Source: Rhynchopus sp. YZ270_cl-10 (taxonomy: Eukaryota; Euglenozoa; Diplonemea; Diplonemida; Diplonemidae). Taken from it: 64,000 bases of DNA. Location of the stretch: positions 1,054,001 through 1,118,000 of the forward strand of contig OZ037869.1 of the NCBI GenBank assembly GCA_964035575.1, in the 5' to 3' direction. The notes beneath the pieces were generated by a model, which was not told the DNA's origin, searched no databases, and was given only the letters and a program-made list of their open reading frames with translations. The position numbers and the translations under genes were made by a program. Shown here piece after piece: positions 20,547-29,861 of the stretch (position 1 is its first letter; each line of letters opens with the position of its first letter).

Positions 20547-21674
20547 ATGGCATCCAAAGCAATGTGCCTGCTGCTGCTGAGCGCCACGGCGCACGCAGGA
20601 ACCTACCACGGGGTGAGCTTCACCGCTGACGAGGAGACTGCGGTGCTGGCCATTGCGAACCAGGCCTCCTACGAGACACTGCACTACACGCACACGATCT
20701 TCGCGTCGAAGGCACGCACGATGATTGCGAGGCGTTGGTACAGCGATATGGCGAAGCTGGCGGCCCTTGACAAGGAGGTGGACGACATGGACGTTGTGCT
20801 GAGCCTGCTGAAGACGGGTGCGAACAAGAAGTGCGCTGTGGCAGCACCGATGGGCGGGGTGTACGACCACGTCTCCTTCACCGACGCAGAGGCACACCGC
20901 GCCCTGCAGGCCGCGAACCTGCAGTCCTACAAGGCTCTTGTCGAGGTTGCCGACGTGTACACGTACAAGGCAAAGAACATCTTCCGTGCACGCCCGATCT
21001 GCTCGATGGCAGAGCTGAGCGCAGTGCAGGACATCACAACGACGCCGATGAACCTGATGAAGACTGCGTTCACACAGGACAGCAGGGTGTGCTACAACGA
21101 CGACGACTGTGTGTCGGCGGACAGGTGCCGCGGCACACCGTTTGACGGTATCCTGACGAGCGGGAAGTGTCTGGAGTATGCGACACGTGCGGGTGAGGGG
21201 ACGTCGTGCACTGCGGAGACTCTGTGCCACCCGTACACGGGCCTGACGTGCAACCTGCTGCACGGGACGTGCGAGAAGGAGGAGCTCTCGGGGATGTTCA
21301 CCTCCCCGGCACACGTCGCAACCGTCACCATCCCGAGCGGTGTTGGCGCGTCTGCCACGACGTTCATGGCTGTGAGCGGTCTTGCGTCTGTTCCCGAGAA
21401 CATTGTGCTGCTCCAGCAGACCCTGCAGGCAGTCGCAAACCCAAGGTCTGTCAGGATCACCGTGACGGACCCCAACGGTGCCACAGGCGACTTCTGGAAG
21501 GGATACAAGGAGCCTACCACCGCCACCCAGATCCCGAGCTACGGCGACGTCACAGGAGGAATCTCCCGCGACGACACTGTCAACGGAAAGTGGACTGTCA
21601 CTGTCACGAACGTCGACGGCACCTCAAGCGGCTCCTTCAGGTTCACCCTTGAGCTCTCCAGCAGATGGGACTAG
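20547..21674 (+). CDS. Secreted HhH / Cys-rich / P-domain-like protein
   Basis: This is 375 residues from the ATG that follows an (AAC)n tract. A longer reading from 20394 is less likely, because a signal peptide (MASKAMCLLLLSATAHA) begins at 20547. Two similar units follow: GVSFTADEETAVLAIANQAS (about 22-95) and HVSFTDAEAHRALQAANLQS (about 108-180), each with a KARTM or KAKNIF helix. They resemble the helix-hairpin-helix repeats seen in secreted myxobacterial proteins. A Cys-rich segment (about 190-255, CYNDDDCVSADRC) follows. The C terminus (about 260-375, SVRITVTDPNG, GKWTVTVTNVDG, FRFTLELS) looks like a proprotein-convertase P domain. Codon use is strongly GC-biased, unlike nearby AT-leaning genes but like the DUF6748, S37 and PARP genes. 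The role is unknown; it may bind proteins outside the cell. Confidence 0.75.
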   Translation: MASKAMCLLLLSATAHAGTYHGVSFTADEETAVLAIANQASYETLHYTHTIFASKARTMIARRWYSDMAKLAALDKEVDDMDVVLSLLKTGANKKCAVAAPMGGVYDHVSFTDAEAHRALQAANLQSYKALVEVADVYTYKAKNIFRARPICSMAELSAVQDITTTPMNLMKTAFTQDSRVCYNDDDCVSADRCRGTPFDGILTSGKCLEYATRAGEGTSCTAETLCHPYTGLTCNLLHGTCEKEELSGMFTSPAHVATVTIPSGVGASATTFMAVSGLASVPENIVLLQQTLQAVANPRSVRITVTDPNGATGDFWKGYKEPTTATQIPSYGDVTGGISRDDTVNGKWTVTVTNVDGTSSGSFRFTLELSSRWD

Positions 21675-22024
21675 GTTTCCTATTGTCCCACACACAATAT
21701 TATCATATTTTTTTCTCTATTCTCATCCCCTCGCTTTTGTTGACTAAGCACAAGAGGCTTAGGCACCACCCCATTTTAGGCTTTTCCACGAATTTGTGTT
21801 TTCTAGGTGCAATACGAGCCCTCGGAAAACATCATTAGCATCATGATCCAACGTAAGAAAGTGCATACTGCCAAGAAACAGACATCGAGGCCTGTTTGTC
21901 CTGGAGAGGAAATTCCACTCAGGAGGGACGTCACTTGAGGTATTGTTTCTAAAACGGCATTCACACACGGCTTTTTTTTCGTCGAATTTTGTGATCCTTC
22001 CACGTTTACCTTTTGTTTTTTTGA

Positions 22025-22065
22025 GGTGACTAAGTACACGAGGCTTAGGTTATCTTATCAACTTT
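22025..22065 (+). repeat. Family-A hairpin/pyrimidine repeat
   Basis: GGTGACTAAGTACACGAGGC, then TTAGGTTATCTTATCAAC. The hairpin head keeps a G-U-capable pair. Confidence 0.7.
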
Positions 22066-22701
22066 GCATCGCATAAGATGTGTGTGCACATTCATGGGCA
22101 TATTCATCTTTCAAGATATTTTATTTGCATCAATATATAGCATGACCTTGCACCCCCCCCACCCCAGGTCATGCAGGTGCGTCTTTGAAGAAACACCACT
22201 TCTTCTCAAGGCTTTTTTGGCACCATCTTTCATTCCACCATCCCACTATTACTTCCATTACCAGCTCCTCCTTTCACCCTTCTTGTCCGATACATTGTCG
22301 AGCAAGGAAGAAAAGGAGGATACTCAATTGAAAAAAAGCCCCCATACATGGTGTCCCCAAACTGCGAAAGTGCCGAACTGAATTGACAAAAAAGCCCCCC
22401 TGAAAAGAGATGTCGGGGGACATTATCAGATTTTCTGTGTTTGAATCTTTTTGGATGCTTTTTTTCGCAATCAATTTTTTTTTCCCCTCATTTTAGTTTC
22501 GGAGGGGACACCACACGCAATATACAAGAAAATACAGACCTTCCACCCCTTTTTTTTACCCCTCATCAGTTTAGATTAAGACGTATTTCACACTTTACCT
22601 CTCACAAGACTCGAGACTTGTAAACATTACCCCTCCCGCTCAGTGAGTAGATCCGAATATCTCCTCGATCATGGCGGAAAAGGTCGGCTTTCTGCAACCA
22701 G

Positions 22702-22745
22702 GACCTGCGTCCACCGATGAACGGTGAGGTGTTTGCACTTTCTCT
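22702..22745 (+). repeat. Family-C repeat
   Basis: CCTGCGTCCACCGATGAACG, then GTGAGGTGTTTGCACTTTC and a CT tail. Closest to 62608-62660 and to the reversed copy at 33585-33632. Confidence 0.7.
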
Positions 22746-23091
22746 TTCTGCGACAGTCGGCGTCCCAACAACAAACCGCCGACCTACCCTACGCCAAACC
22801 CACAACCGAAACTGTTGCAAGGTTTCCCTAAATCAGTCCGAATCTCAGTTTCAAAACCTTTCCTCTATTGACTACGTTCCAACGAAAAAAAAATAATCTT
22901 CCCCTTTCCTTAGCCGGGTTATCAAGATTAGGTGACCGTTAAAAGTCGGATTTTCTTCATTTCAACAACATTTCAACAACCCTACAGCATACCACACCCC
23001 TCTGTGGTCATCCTACGGGATCTGGGGGGGGGAACCTTTTCTCTCCGTACTTCTCCCTTTTTTTTTTCTTCCCCGGGTTTTTCTTTTCATA

Positions 23092-24902
23092 ATGACGTTG
23101 GTTCTGGTCAGTTTGCTGGCAGGGTATGCGCAGGCGTGTATGCCATCTTGCCCGCAGAATTTATGTAAGAAGGTTGCGGGGGGTTATCGTTGCCTTGGTT
23201 CCCATGCGGATAAGACGTCTAGCAACACGACAAGCTCCCCTTCACTTCCTGCACCCACCTCTACCGCCCCTGCACGTACACCCACGAACGGACCTTGCAA
23301 TGCATTTGACTGTCCCCAAGGAACTGCATGCGAGGAAGAGCAAGGTGTGCCCATGTGTCTCTCGTTGCTGCCGTGTGGTGCGGCAAGGTGTCCCGCACAG
23401 CTTCTGTTCTGCGATGAAGACGCCGTCGCAGGCCCAATGTGTCTCCCACCACCAAGCTGTGTCCACAACACCTCCACCCCCCTTCCACGCACAATCACCT
23501 CCTTTTGCTGTAGCACCCATGGTCTGCTTTGTCCTGAGGCAGGCCCTCAAGGTTGCATATCTGCAGCCCTCTTAGGATTTGCTTCTGACCACCTTGCAGC
23601 GGAATGCTGCAACCGATACGGCGTGGGGTGTGTCAACCAACCATCCTGTTGGGACACACAGAGGCTGGAAGAGGACGAAACGCTGAGGGAGGTTTGCTGT
23701 GAAGAAGAGGGGGTGTCGTGTGCGTTGGACTGTGCGCGGGATGATCTGACTGCGGAGAGTATGGATTGGTGTTGTGAGCATAATGGTGTGCAGTGTGGTG
23801 ATGCGGAGGAGCAGAGAGAGGAGGATGCGGAATCGTTTGCGGAGTATGTCGAAGACGGCGGGTCGGTGCGGACGTACATCATGAAGATGCGTGCCTCACA
23901 GACGCTTCTGCAGTCTGTTCTGGGCGACCCAAAACAGGTTCTGAGACGGCTTCGGTTTTCTCTCATCGCAACCTCAGAGGAGTTGTCTGCAAGCCCAGGC
24001 TCGCTGTATGTGACGCGTTTGGGGGTTGTGAATAATGCTTCGGTGAGCGGTGTGTCTCTGTACATACCACGTACCTGGAACATTGACCTGCATGTCAGAG
24101 AGGTGCAAGACCTGCAGCAGTACAAAAGCGATCTTGCAGAGTTGGAAGCGAACCAAACCGATACAGGGTTCTTCAGCAGTATGGGCGAATCCGAGCCAGC
24201 AGGCGTAGTGTTTGCGGAGATTGTGTTTGCGGTATGGCTGACCTTTTTTTGTTTCCCCTTCTTGCAAATTTAAAGCGGCTTTGAAGGTTGATAGATCACC
24301 CTACCATTTTTTTTTTCGCGGCCGATTGTCATTTCGACCATTTTAACGAGGTGTCCTCATGGCCGTGGTGGGAGTGTTGATATTATCTCACAATACAGAA
24401 TATGCAATTACACTTTTGCGTAACACTTTTTCTCATTTCTCAGGATGATTCTCCCAAAAGCACAGCCTCCATGGCTGCTAGCGTACGCGCTGCACTGAAG
24501 CTTGCTGAGGATGGTAGTGGAGTGTTTGCGACGACTGCGATGGGGTATGGGACGGTGATTGACCCTGTTGGCGGGTTGATGGAGACGGCCGAGGATTGGG
24601 CGGGCAGCAGCAGAAGCGCTTCAACCTCTGGCAGCAGCAGTGCTGACGATGAGGACACAAACACAAAGGTGCTTTCCTGGGAGCTGCTTGCGACTGTCTT
24701 GGCAGCAGCGGTTGCCGCATGCTTCTTTGGTACCGCCTCCTACTTTGTCTTCACAAGACGTAGCCGTTGTGGCCACATCGCCGACAACGCCTCCACAGAA
24801 ACAATGATGGTCCCCCCCTCCATCCGCAGCGAGCCAGACGACGAGGCCTACTACAAAATGGACGACAACAACGCAGATGTTTCGATCCATCTGGTTGAGT
24901 GA
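23092..24902 (+). CDS. Type I membrane protein with CCxxxGxxC repeats (2 exons)
   Basis: Exons 23092-24231 and 24444-24902 join in frame to 532 residues. The intron starts GTATGG and ends TCTCAG. A signal peptide (MTLVLVSLLAGYAQA) is followed by a Cys/Thr-rich ectodomain. From about residue 140 a unit with CC, about four to five residues, G and C recurs four times: FCCSTHGLLC, ECCNRYGVGC, VCCEEEGVSC and WCCEHNGVQC. The next ~130 residues, ending about residue 380, have no repeats that I recognise. Exon 2 encodes a Ser-rich stalk, one membrane segment (LLATVLAAAVAACFFG), an RRSRC stop-transfer sequence and an acidic cytoplasmic tail ending ADVSIHLVE. This suggests a surface receptor or adhesin. 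I do not recognise the family. Confidence 0.8.
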
Positions 24903-25019
24903 GACGAAAAAATAGGGTAAAAATAAAAAATGGTTTATTCAATAAACGGCGATCCTGATATTTATTTGGACCGGATCCCGCTTAAAAAGTATCTAAAAGG
25001 GGGAGGGGAGGGAGGGAGA

Positions 25020-25130
25020 ATAAGCCGGGTCCCCGGTCCCTGGGTCAAGGTTCTCGGTCCAGGTCCTGGTCCCAGTCCGGCTGAGAAGAACCGAGTCCCC
25101 GGTCCCCGGTCCCGGGTCCCCGAGTCTTAT
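25020..25130 (+). repeat. GGTCCC-rich tandem tract
   Basis: Irregular repeats of CCGGTCCC and GGGTCCCCGG over about 110 bases. It is minisatellite-like and lies 120 bp after the membrane-protein gene. Confidence 0.75.
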
Positions 25131-25153
25131 TCTCTGCTGTGGGGAGGGGGAGG

Positions 25154-25277
25154 TGATGGTGGCAGTATTGTGATGGGAGCCCATTGGAAAACGCAAAATA
25201 CATCACGTGTATTGTGATGTATTTTTGATGTATTTTGCGTATTCCAATGGGCTCCCATCACAATACTGCCACCATTA
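25154..25277. mobile_element. Palindromic MITE, 124 bp
   Basis: The ~50-bp arms begin ATGGTGGCAGTATTGTGATG and end CATCACAATACTGCCACCAT. GGGGGAGG occurs on both sides (25146-25153 and 25278-25285) and could be an 8-bp target duplication, although it is low-complexity. There is no coding capacity. Confidence 0.7.
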
Positions 25278-25776
25278 GGGGGAGGGTATTATCTTTCATA
25301 GCTTTTGTGATGTATTATCTTGAACTTTTTTTTGGTGTTTGTGGGGGTGGGGTCAGACCATGGGGGGAGTTAACTATGTCTTGCCATGCTCTGTTGTGCA
25401 TTAGACTGCTCTACCACTCCTTGGGGTATGATATGCCTGTAAGGGCGTCCATATACATCCCTAAGAGAAAGGGTGAGGCCCTACTGTCAGTACAGCATTG
25501 TAGAAGAGAGAGAGAGAGAGATGTTGTGATCCCCCCTGCTTTTTTTGTCTCGACTGTAGTGTATTGCGTTGTGGTGTAAAATGGGAGTACCGGTAAGCTC
25601 GCAAAACTCTTCAACGGAAGGTGGGCCGCCGACTGAGGAGCGCCCCCGTTCACTTCAGTTTTTTTTTTTTGGAACCATCAACAGAATTTTTTCAAAACTC
25701 AATTTTTTTTCCATCCCTCCCCACCTTCCGAGGGATGGTCTGTCTTTGTTATGTGGATGTATGGTGTTTTTTTACA

Positions 25777-25820
25777 GTGACTAAGCACGACAGCTTATGT
25801 TCATCTTTCCCAGCTCTTTT
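25777..25820 (+). repeat. Family-A hairpin/pyrimidine repeat
   Basis: GTGACTAAGCACGACAGCTT, then ATGTTCATCTTTCCCAGC and a T-rich tail. Confidence 0.65.
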
Positions 25821-25960
25821 TATTAAAATATTTTCAGTATTTCGGGTGTTACCTCAATTTTCCTGGCCCGTTAAAAAGGCCTGAAAGTGGGGGGGTGATA
25901 GGAGGGAGGGATGGTTCTGTCAAAAAAAAAAAAACATCCCTTTTTTTTTAGGTGAGGAGG

Positions 25961-26603
25961 CAGTGCTGACGCTAAGGCCGGCTGGCCGGTCATATAAAAA
26001 AAATTTTTTTGACCTTTTTTTTTTCGGCCGAGCCCGGGCGCGCTTCGCGCGCCCGGGTCCCCAACCCAGCTCAAGTTGGGGGCCTCCGGCGGAATGTGCG
26101 AATTCCTCTGCAGAGTTCGGCACTTCACTGATATTTGTACCAGGCACGCGTGGGATCAGTTTACAATAAGAAACGGCGGTCATGGCACCCAAAGGTTCGT
26201 GGCGAAGCCACGGTACGCAACATTTCAAAAAATTGCGCTTAAAATTGCACATTTTTACTGATATACTATGTCAAAGGGAAGGGTGCGTTGGCAAGCTTGC
26301 GCCGCAGGCGCACGGTACGCTACTTTTATTATTTCGCCACGCTGCCTGCTTCCTTTTCCTTCGGCATTTGACCAATTGAGTCGCGTTCTGGCTGTGACGG
26401 GGTCACTTTGTTCCTGAGGCCATTTCTGGTCACTCTCAGAGGCTCGTGTGAGGTGCCAACTGGGGGGGACTTCCGACCATCCCCTACCCCACCCTGCCCA
26501 CCCACCCAACACCGGTCATATATGACCGGCATATTTTCAGACTTTTTTTTTCCTTTTTTTTTTTGGTCATATATGACCGGCTTTTTCCTTAGCGTCAGCA
26601 CTG
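25961..26603. mobile_element. hAT-like non-autonomous DNA transposon
   Basis: A 643-bp element with 17-bp TIRs CAGTGCTGACGCTAAGG and CCTTAGCGTCAGCACTG. It has an exact 8-bp target duplication TGAGGAGG (25953-25960 and 26604-26611). The CAGNG ends and 8-bp duplication are the hAT signature. Inside are a GC-rich hairpin (CCCGGGCGCGC-TTC-GCGCGCCCGGG near 26034), palindromes GGTCATATATGACC near the right end, and a core of ~250 bp (about 26170-26410). That core reappears reversed in the element at 45732-46521. No transposase frame is seen. Confidence 0.88.
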
Positions 26604-26620
26604 TGAGGAGGTAAGGTGTA

Positions 26621-26672
26621 AGGTGACTAAGGACGAGAGGCTTAGGATCATCTTATAAACTTTTCTTTTTTT
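26621..26672 (+). repeat. Family-A hairpin/pyrimidine repeat
   Basis: GGTGACTAAGGACGAGAGGC, then TTAGGATCATCTTATAAAC and CTTTTTTTCC. It starts 18 bp after the hAT-like insertion. Confidence 0.8.
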
Positions 26673-27498
26673 CCCCCTCTCGTACAGTCGGTCGGACTTG
26701 CTGTTTACTGTGTTTTTTTATACATCATCGATTGGCGAGAGTGGGAAAGTTTGTAACAATAGGTCTTTTTTTTTTTCCTTTTTTTTTTATTCTCCCAAAA
26801 AATGCTTCATTCGTTGAGGAGTATGTATTATCATTTTGTCCCAGGGGTTTTCTCGTCGGGATTTGCCCAATTTGAAGTAAAAATGGGCAAAAAATAAATC
26901 AAGGACAGAGTGGAACTTCACAACGGGGGGGTTCTCTTGTCATTTGCCCGATTTTTTTCTTTGTTTTAAAAGTTTGGGGTACATTTAGTGCACCCTATTA
27001 TACCTTCTATTCAGTAAGAATAGTTAGTATAATATTATGAAACAAATTCTTTGTTGATTCGTTTGTTTCCTCAATCCTTTTTTCGTAAGGCTTCGAAGGT
27101 ACTTTGCCAACCGTCTTTCTTTTATTGCGGTTTAAGTATCTCAAACCTTGGGGGGGCTTTTTAGGTGTTGTAAAAATACTGGACTGCCCTTTGTTGTTAT
27201 TTTTTTTTGTTTTGCTTTTAAAGGTGTGTCCGTTTCGTTTTTTTTTTCTTCTTTTTATTTATCTTTCACGCGTTCTCGCCCCAACGCTTATTGTGTTGCC
27301 GTAATGAGAACCAGCACCTTAGGTTTTTGGTCTCCCTTCATCTCCCTTCCAATCGGTTTTTTTAAAAAGTTCCTTTACCCAAAAAACAAACAGGCCAATC
27401 CTGCGTTTGCTGAGAACCGGAATCATACTATCGAAATAATTTAAAGAAAAATATACAACACGGTTTATCTGGATAAGCGTGGGGTTATGTTTGTTAAA

Positions 27499-27548
27499 GT
27501 GACTAAGCACTGCGAAGCTTAGCTTGATCTTATAGTTTTTCTTTTTTT
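27499..27548 (+). repeat. Family-A hairpin/pyrimidine repeat
   Basis: GTGACTAAGCACTGCGAAGC, then TTAGCTTGATCTTATAG and T tail. The CTAAGC/GCTTAG stem is kept although the loop has changed. Confidence 0.75.
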
Positions 27549-27924
27549 GGGAAGGGGATAAAAGTGTATCCCTCGGCTCGTCGTGACCATCCGTTTTTCG
27601 CTAATTTTCAAGAAATATTCATTGTTATGTAACATATGTCATAATCCCATTCATTTTCACTCATAAGTCACAAGATAGGCCACCTCTTATTGATCACCCC
27701 CTTCCTAAACACGGCTAGGGGAAAATGATTGCACCTGCTTACAATTTTTTCCCCCCCTCCAGTAAGCAACTCCCTTGTGGTGCCCATGGGTCTGAGAGGC
27801 GTTTTTGCAACTGCCCAACTTCACTTTTTGTATAATGACTAAGTCGAGACTGAGAATCATTTTGCAAAAGCTTTTCGTGGATGTGTGCATTATGCCAAGG
27901 TTTCTTCGATAACGAATATGATAA

Positions 27925-27976
27925 GGTGACTAGGCACGAGAGGCTTAGGTTCATCTTATAAATTTTTCTTCTTTTT
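27925..27976 (+). repeat. Family-A hairpin/pyrimidine repeat
   Basis: GGTGACTAGGCACGAGAGGC, then TTAGGTTCATCTTATAAAT and a TTCTTC tail. Confidence 0.8.
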
Positions 27977-28017
27977 GGAATGAAGCGCAAGAATGAAGAG
28001 GTTAGACTCTTCATGTG

Positions 28018-28082
28018 GTTCACCGGTGTACCGGTCATGTACCAAGGTGCCCTGTCACGAGAGGGCTGTTTGTATTTCAAGT
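28018..28082 (+). repeat. Family-B repeat
   Basis: GTGTACCGGTCATGTACCAA, GGTGCCCTGTCACGAGAGG, then GCTGTTTGTATTTCAA. Confidence 0.75.
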
Positions 28083-28212
28083 GGAATCTTTTCCCCCCGC
28101 TCGAGACCTTTTCGGTTTGTTTCTTGATGATGTGCTCGATGCGTATTCATCTTTTAAGTGATCTCTTTATTCGTAAGGGATTTTCCAATGTTTTTTTTTT
28201 TTCTCTTGACGC

Positions 28213-28273
28213 TTACTGGGGGGAATAAGAGACACCTATTCGGAGATACCAAATCTCTTATTCGCTCCAGTAA
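28213..28273. repeat. Inverted repeat, ~61 bp
   Basis: The arms are TTACTGG..GAATAAGAGA and TCTCTTATTC..CCAGTAA, with a ~20-base loop. A small MITE or RNA hairpin. Confidence 0.6.
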
Positions 28274-28428
28274 CTCAAAAAAGGAAAAAAATCACATTAT
28301 TTTTTAAATACAAAACGTTGTCATAAAACCCCTTTTTTAGCAGTACAAAAAAAAAAAGGCCTGACTTTGAACATAACTCACCTTTTTGTGTAAAATTGAT
28401 TAAAAAAAAAAAATGCTGTTTTTTTAAA

Positions 28429-28475
28429 GGTGATCGAGCATGAGAGGCTTAGGTTCATCTTACAAACTTTTCTTT
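28429..28475 (+). repeat. Family-A hairpin/pyrimidine repeat
   Basis: GGTGATCGAGCATGAGAGGC, then TTAGGTTCATCTTACAAAC and TTTTC. A family-D unit (28478-28540) follows directly. Confidence 0.75.
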
Positions 28476-28477
28476 AA

Positions 28478-28540
28478 TGCTTTCATCCGGATGGTTGGCA
28501 TTGTATGTGGGAGGTGCCTGCATCAATAGCTACCATTTTT
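28478..28540 (+). repeat. Family-D repeat
   Basis: ATGCTTTCATCCGGATGG, TTGGCATTGTATG, then AGGTGCCTGCATCAATAGC. Confidence 0.7.
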
Positions 28541-29060
28541 TTAAAAATTTAATTTAAGCACGAGGTTGAGGTTCTTATATGAGTTCTTTTTTTTTTTCCA
28601 GTTTTTTTTAGGTGACTTATCGTGGTTAGGTCATCTATCTACTTTGCCCCTCTATTTTTATTTTTATTTTTTTTGTGGATAACCGCGCCGTCCACACGGG
28701 GTGTTTCCATCGAAGAAAAAAAAAATGATTCTGTTACATTTTCCTCTGATTTCTGGCTTTAAAAACTCTGGTTTTGTGTTTGTTTTGTTATGTGGTATAC
28801 GAAGTTCTGCTGGAGAACAATGGGGCGTTTTCTGTACCGAGAATTGGGAACAGGGTGGTCACTCATGTCTACGCAACTCAAAACACATCATCACTTCAAA
28901 AAAAAATATGCGCCCACTGTCACGAGAGGGCTTTTGTATTTCAAATGTGGTACTTCAAAATGCCAATTTGTGCATGAAATGTTTATTATTTCCTTCACAT
29001 TTTGAAAAATATACATCCCAAAAAGAAAGATGGGAACATTTTTTTTGTGCTTTCTGGGGT

Positions 29061-29130
29061 TCGATAACCCGCGGAGAACCAGTGCCCTGCGTCCGTCGAT
29101 GAAACGGTGAGGCGTTTGCACTTTCAACGT
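29061..29130 (+). repeat. Family-C repeat with GGTTCGATAACC hairpin
   Basis: GGGTTCGATAACCCG, then CCTGCGTCCGTCGATGAAAC, GGTGAGGCGTTTGCACTTTC and AACGTCTC. The GGTT-CGAT-AACC part also looks like a tRNA T-arm/B box. Confidence 0.75.
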
Positions 29131-29144
29131 CTCTTTTTGTCTGA

Positions 29145-29214
29145 CCCTAAGCCTCTCGTGCTTAGGTGACTAAGCACAAGAGGCTTAGGGTCATCTAACA
29201 AACTTTTCTTTTGT
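29145..29214 (+). repeat. Family-A repeat with a reversed head next to it
   Basis: CTAAGCCTCTCGTGCTTAG (29147-29165) is the reverse complement of the family consensus head. A normal copy follows at once (GGTGACTAAGCACAAGAGGC, then TTAGGGTCATCTAACAAAC). Confidence 0.75.
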
Positions 29215-29404
29215 TGATCCCTATACCTATGCTTTTCCATTGATTGCATATGTTGTCATAAAACTGTACTACTTCAAAAATGCCACATTTTTCCTCCGAC
29301 GCTTTGACTTCTCTATGTCAAAAGATACCACCCATCCCTTCCCGTTCTGGGTGGGGCAATGATTACGTACCTGTGTACAACCTGGAAACCGTGTGCATAC
29401 CAAT

Positions 29405-29510
29405 GAAGTGCTCTCTGGGGGTTCGATAACCCCCCCCCCCCCCCCCCACGGAGAAGAGTGCATCTGTTACCCCCTGCGTGGGAGGCGGTTGCACTTTTTT
29501 TTCAACTTCT
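29405..29510 (+). repeat. Family-C repeat with expanded C tract
   Basis: GGGGGTTCGATAACCCC runs into about 20 C residues. CCCTGCGTGGGAGGCGG, TTGCACTT and TCAACTTCTC follow. Confidence 0.65.
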
Positions 29511-29575
29511 CTCTCTTTCCTTCTTTGATCACTGATCTCAGGGGAGCAATCCCCTATTGATTAGAGTGACAAGAA

Positions 29576-29608
29576 AACCTGGTTGATCCTGCCAGTAGTC
29601 ATATACTT
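29576..29608 (+). other. Fragment matching the 5' end of 18S rRNA
   Basis: AACCTGGTTGATCCTGCCAG followed by TAGTCATATACTT matches the near-universal first ~33 bases of eukaryotic SSU rRNA, with one change (ATAC for ATGC). The similarity stops there, and no further rRNA sequence is nearby. It lies about 250 bp before the start codon of the next gene. Confidence 0.85.
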
Positions 29609-29861
29609 TCAAAACAGCAATATGACGACAGAAAAAAACCACATCGAAACTTATTCAAAGAATAGAAAAAAAAATCCAACACAATCATTCTCTCTGCTGA
29701 CAAATGTCGCCCAAAAAAAAGCTCCCTTTTTCTTTCAAAATGCAAACCACGAAGGGGCACGGTTGGGGTCCACTCAAAATTTCACCACCTTTCCACCCAT
29801 CTACAGTCCAAACCACCCTCACCTCGACTCCCCTTGGGGGGAGGGGAAGGTGAACCAAAAA

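Larger units (their letters stand above)
21675..23091 (+). other. Intergenic DNA with two family-A and one family-C repeat
   Basis: Family-A units lie at 21739-21770 (truncated tail) and 22025-22065. A TTCATCTTTCAAG tail is at 22109-22122 and a family-C unit at 22702-22745. The remainder is T-rich without protein-like frames. Confidence 0.55.
24903..29575 (+). other. ~4.7-kb non-coding, transposon- and repeat-rich region
   Basis: It contains, in order, a GGTCCC-rich tandem tract (25020-25130), a 124-bp palindromic MITE, a (GA)n run near 25505, a hAT-like element and seven family-A units (25777, 26621, 27499, 27925, 28429, 28608 and 29165). It also has family-B units at 28018 and 28915, a family-D unit at 28478, family-C units at 29061 and 29405, and a hairpin at 28213-28273. 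No protein-like frame was found. Confidence 0.6.

Noticed and set aside
20466-21314. Long minus-strand open frames opposite the GC-rich genes (also 44449-45291, 47707-48807, 49472-50443, 51767-53650)
   Set aside because: They are shadows of GC-rich codon use: Arg/His/Val-rich, without domains, and fully antisense to genes with clear motifs.
29061-29130. tRNA gene suggested by GGTTCGATAACC (B-box or T-arm)
   Set aside because: No acceptor stem, anticodon arm or CCA-side pairing can be drawn, and the same motif recurs as a simple hairpin in other family-C repeats.
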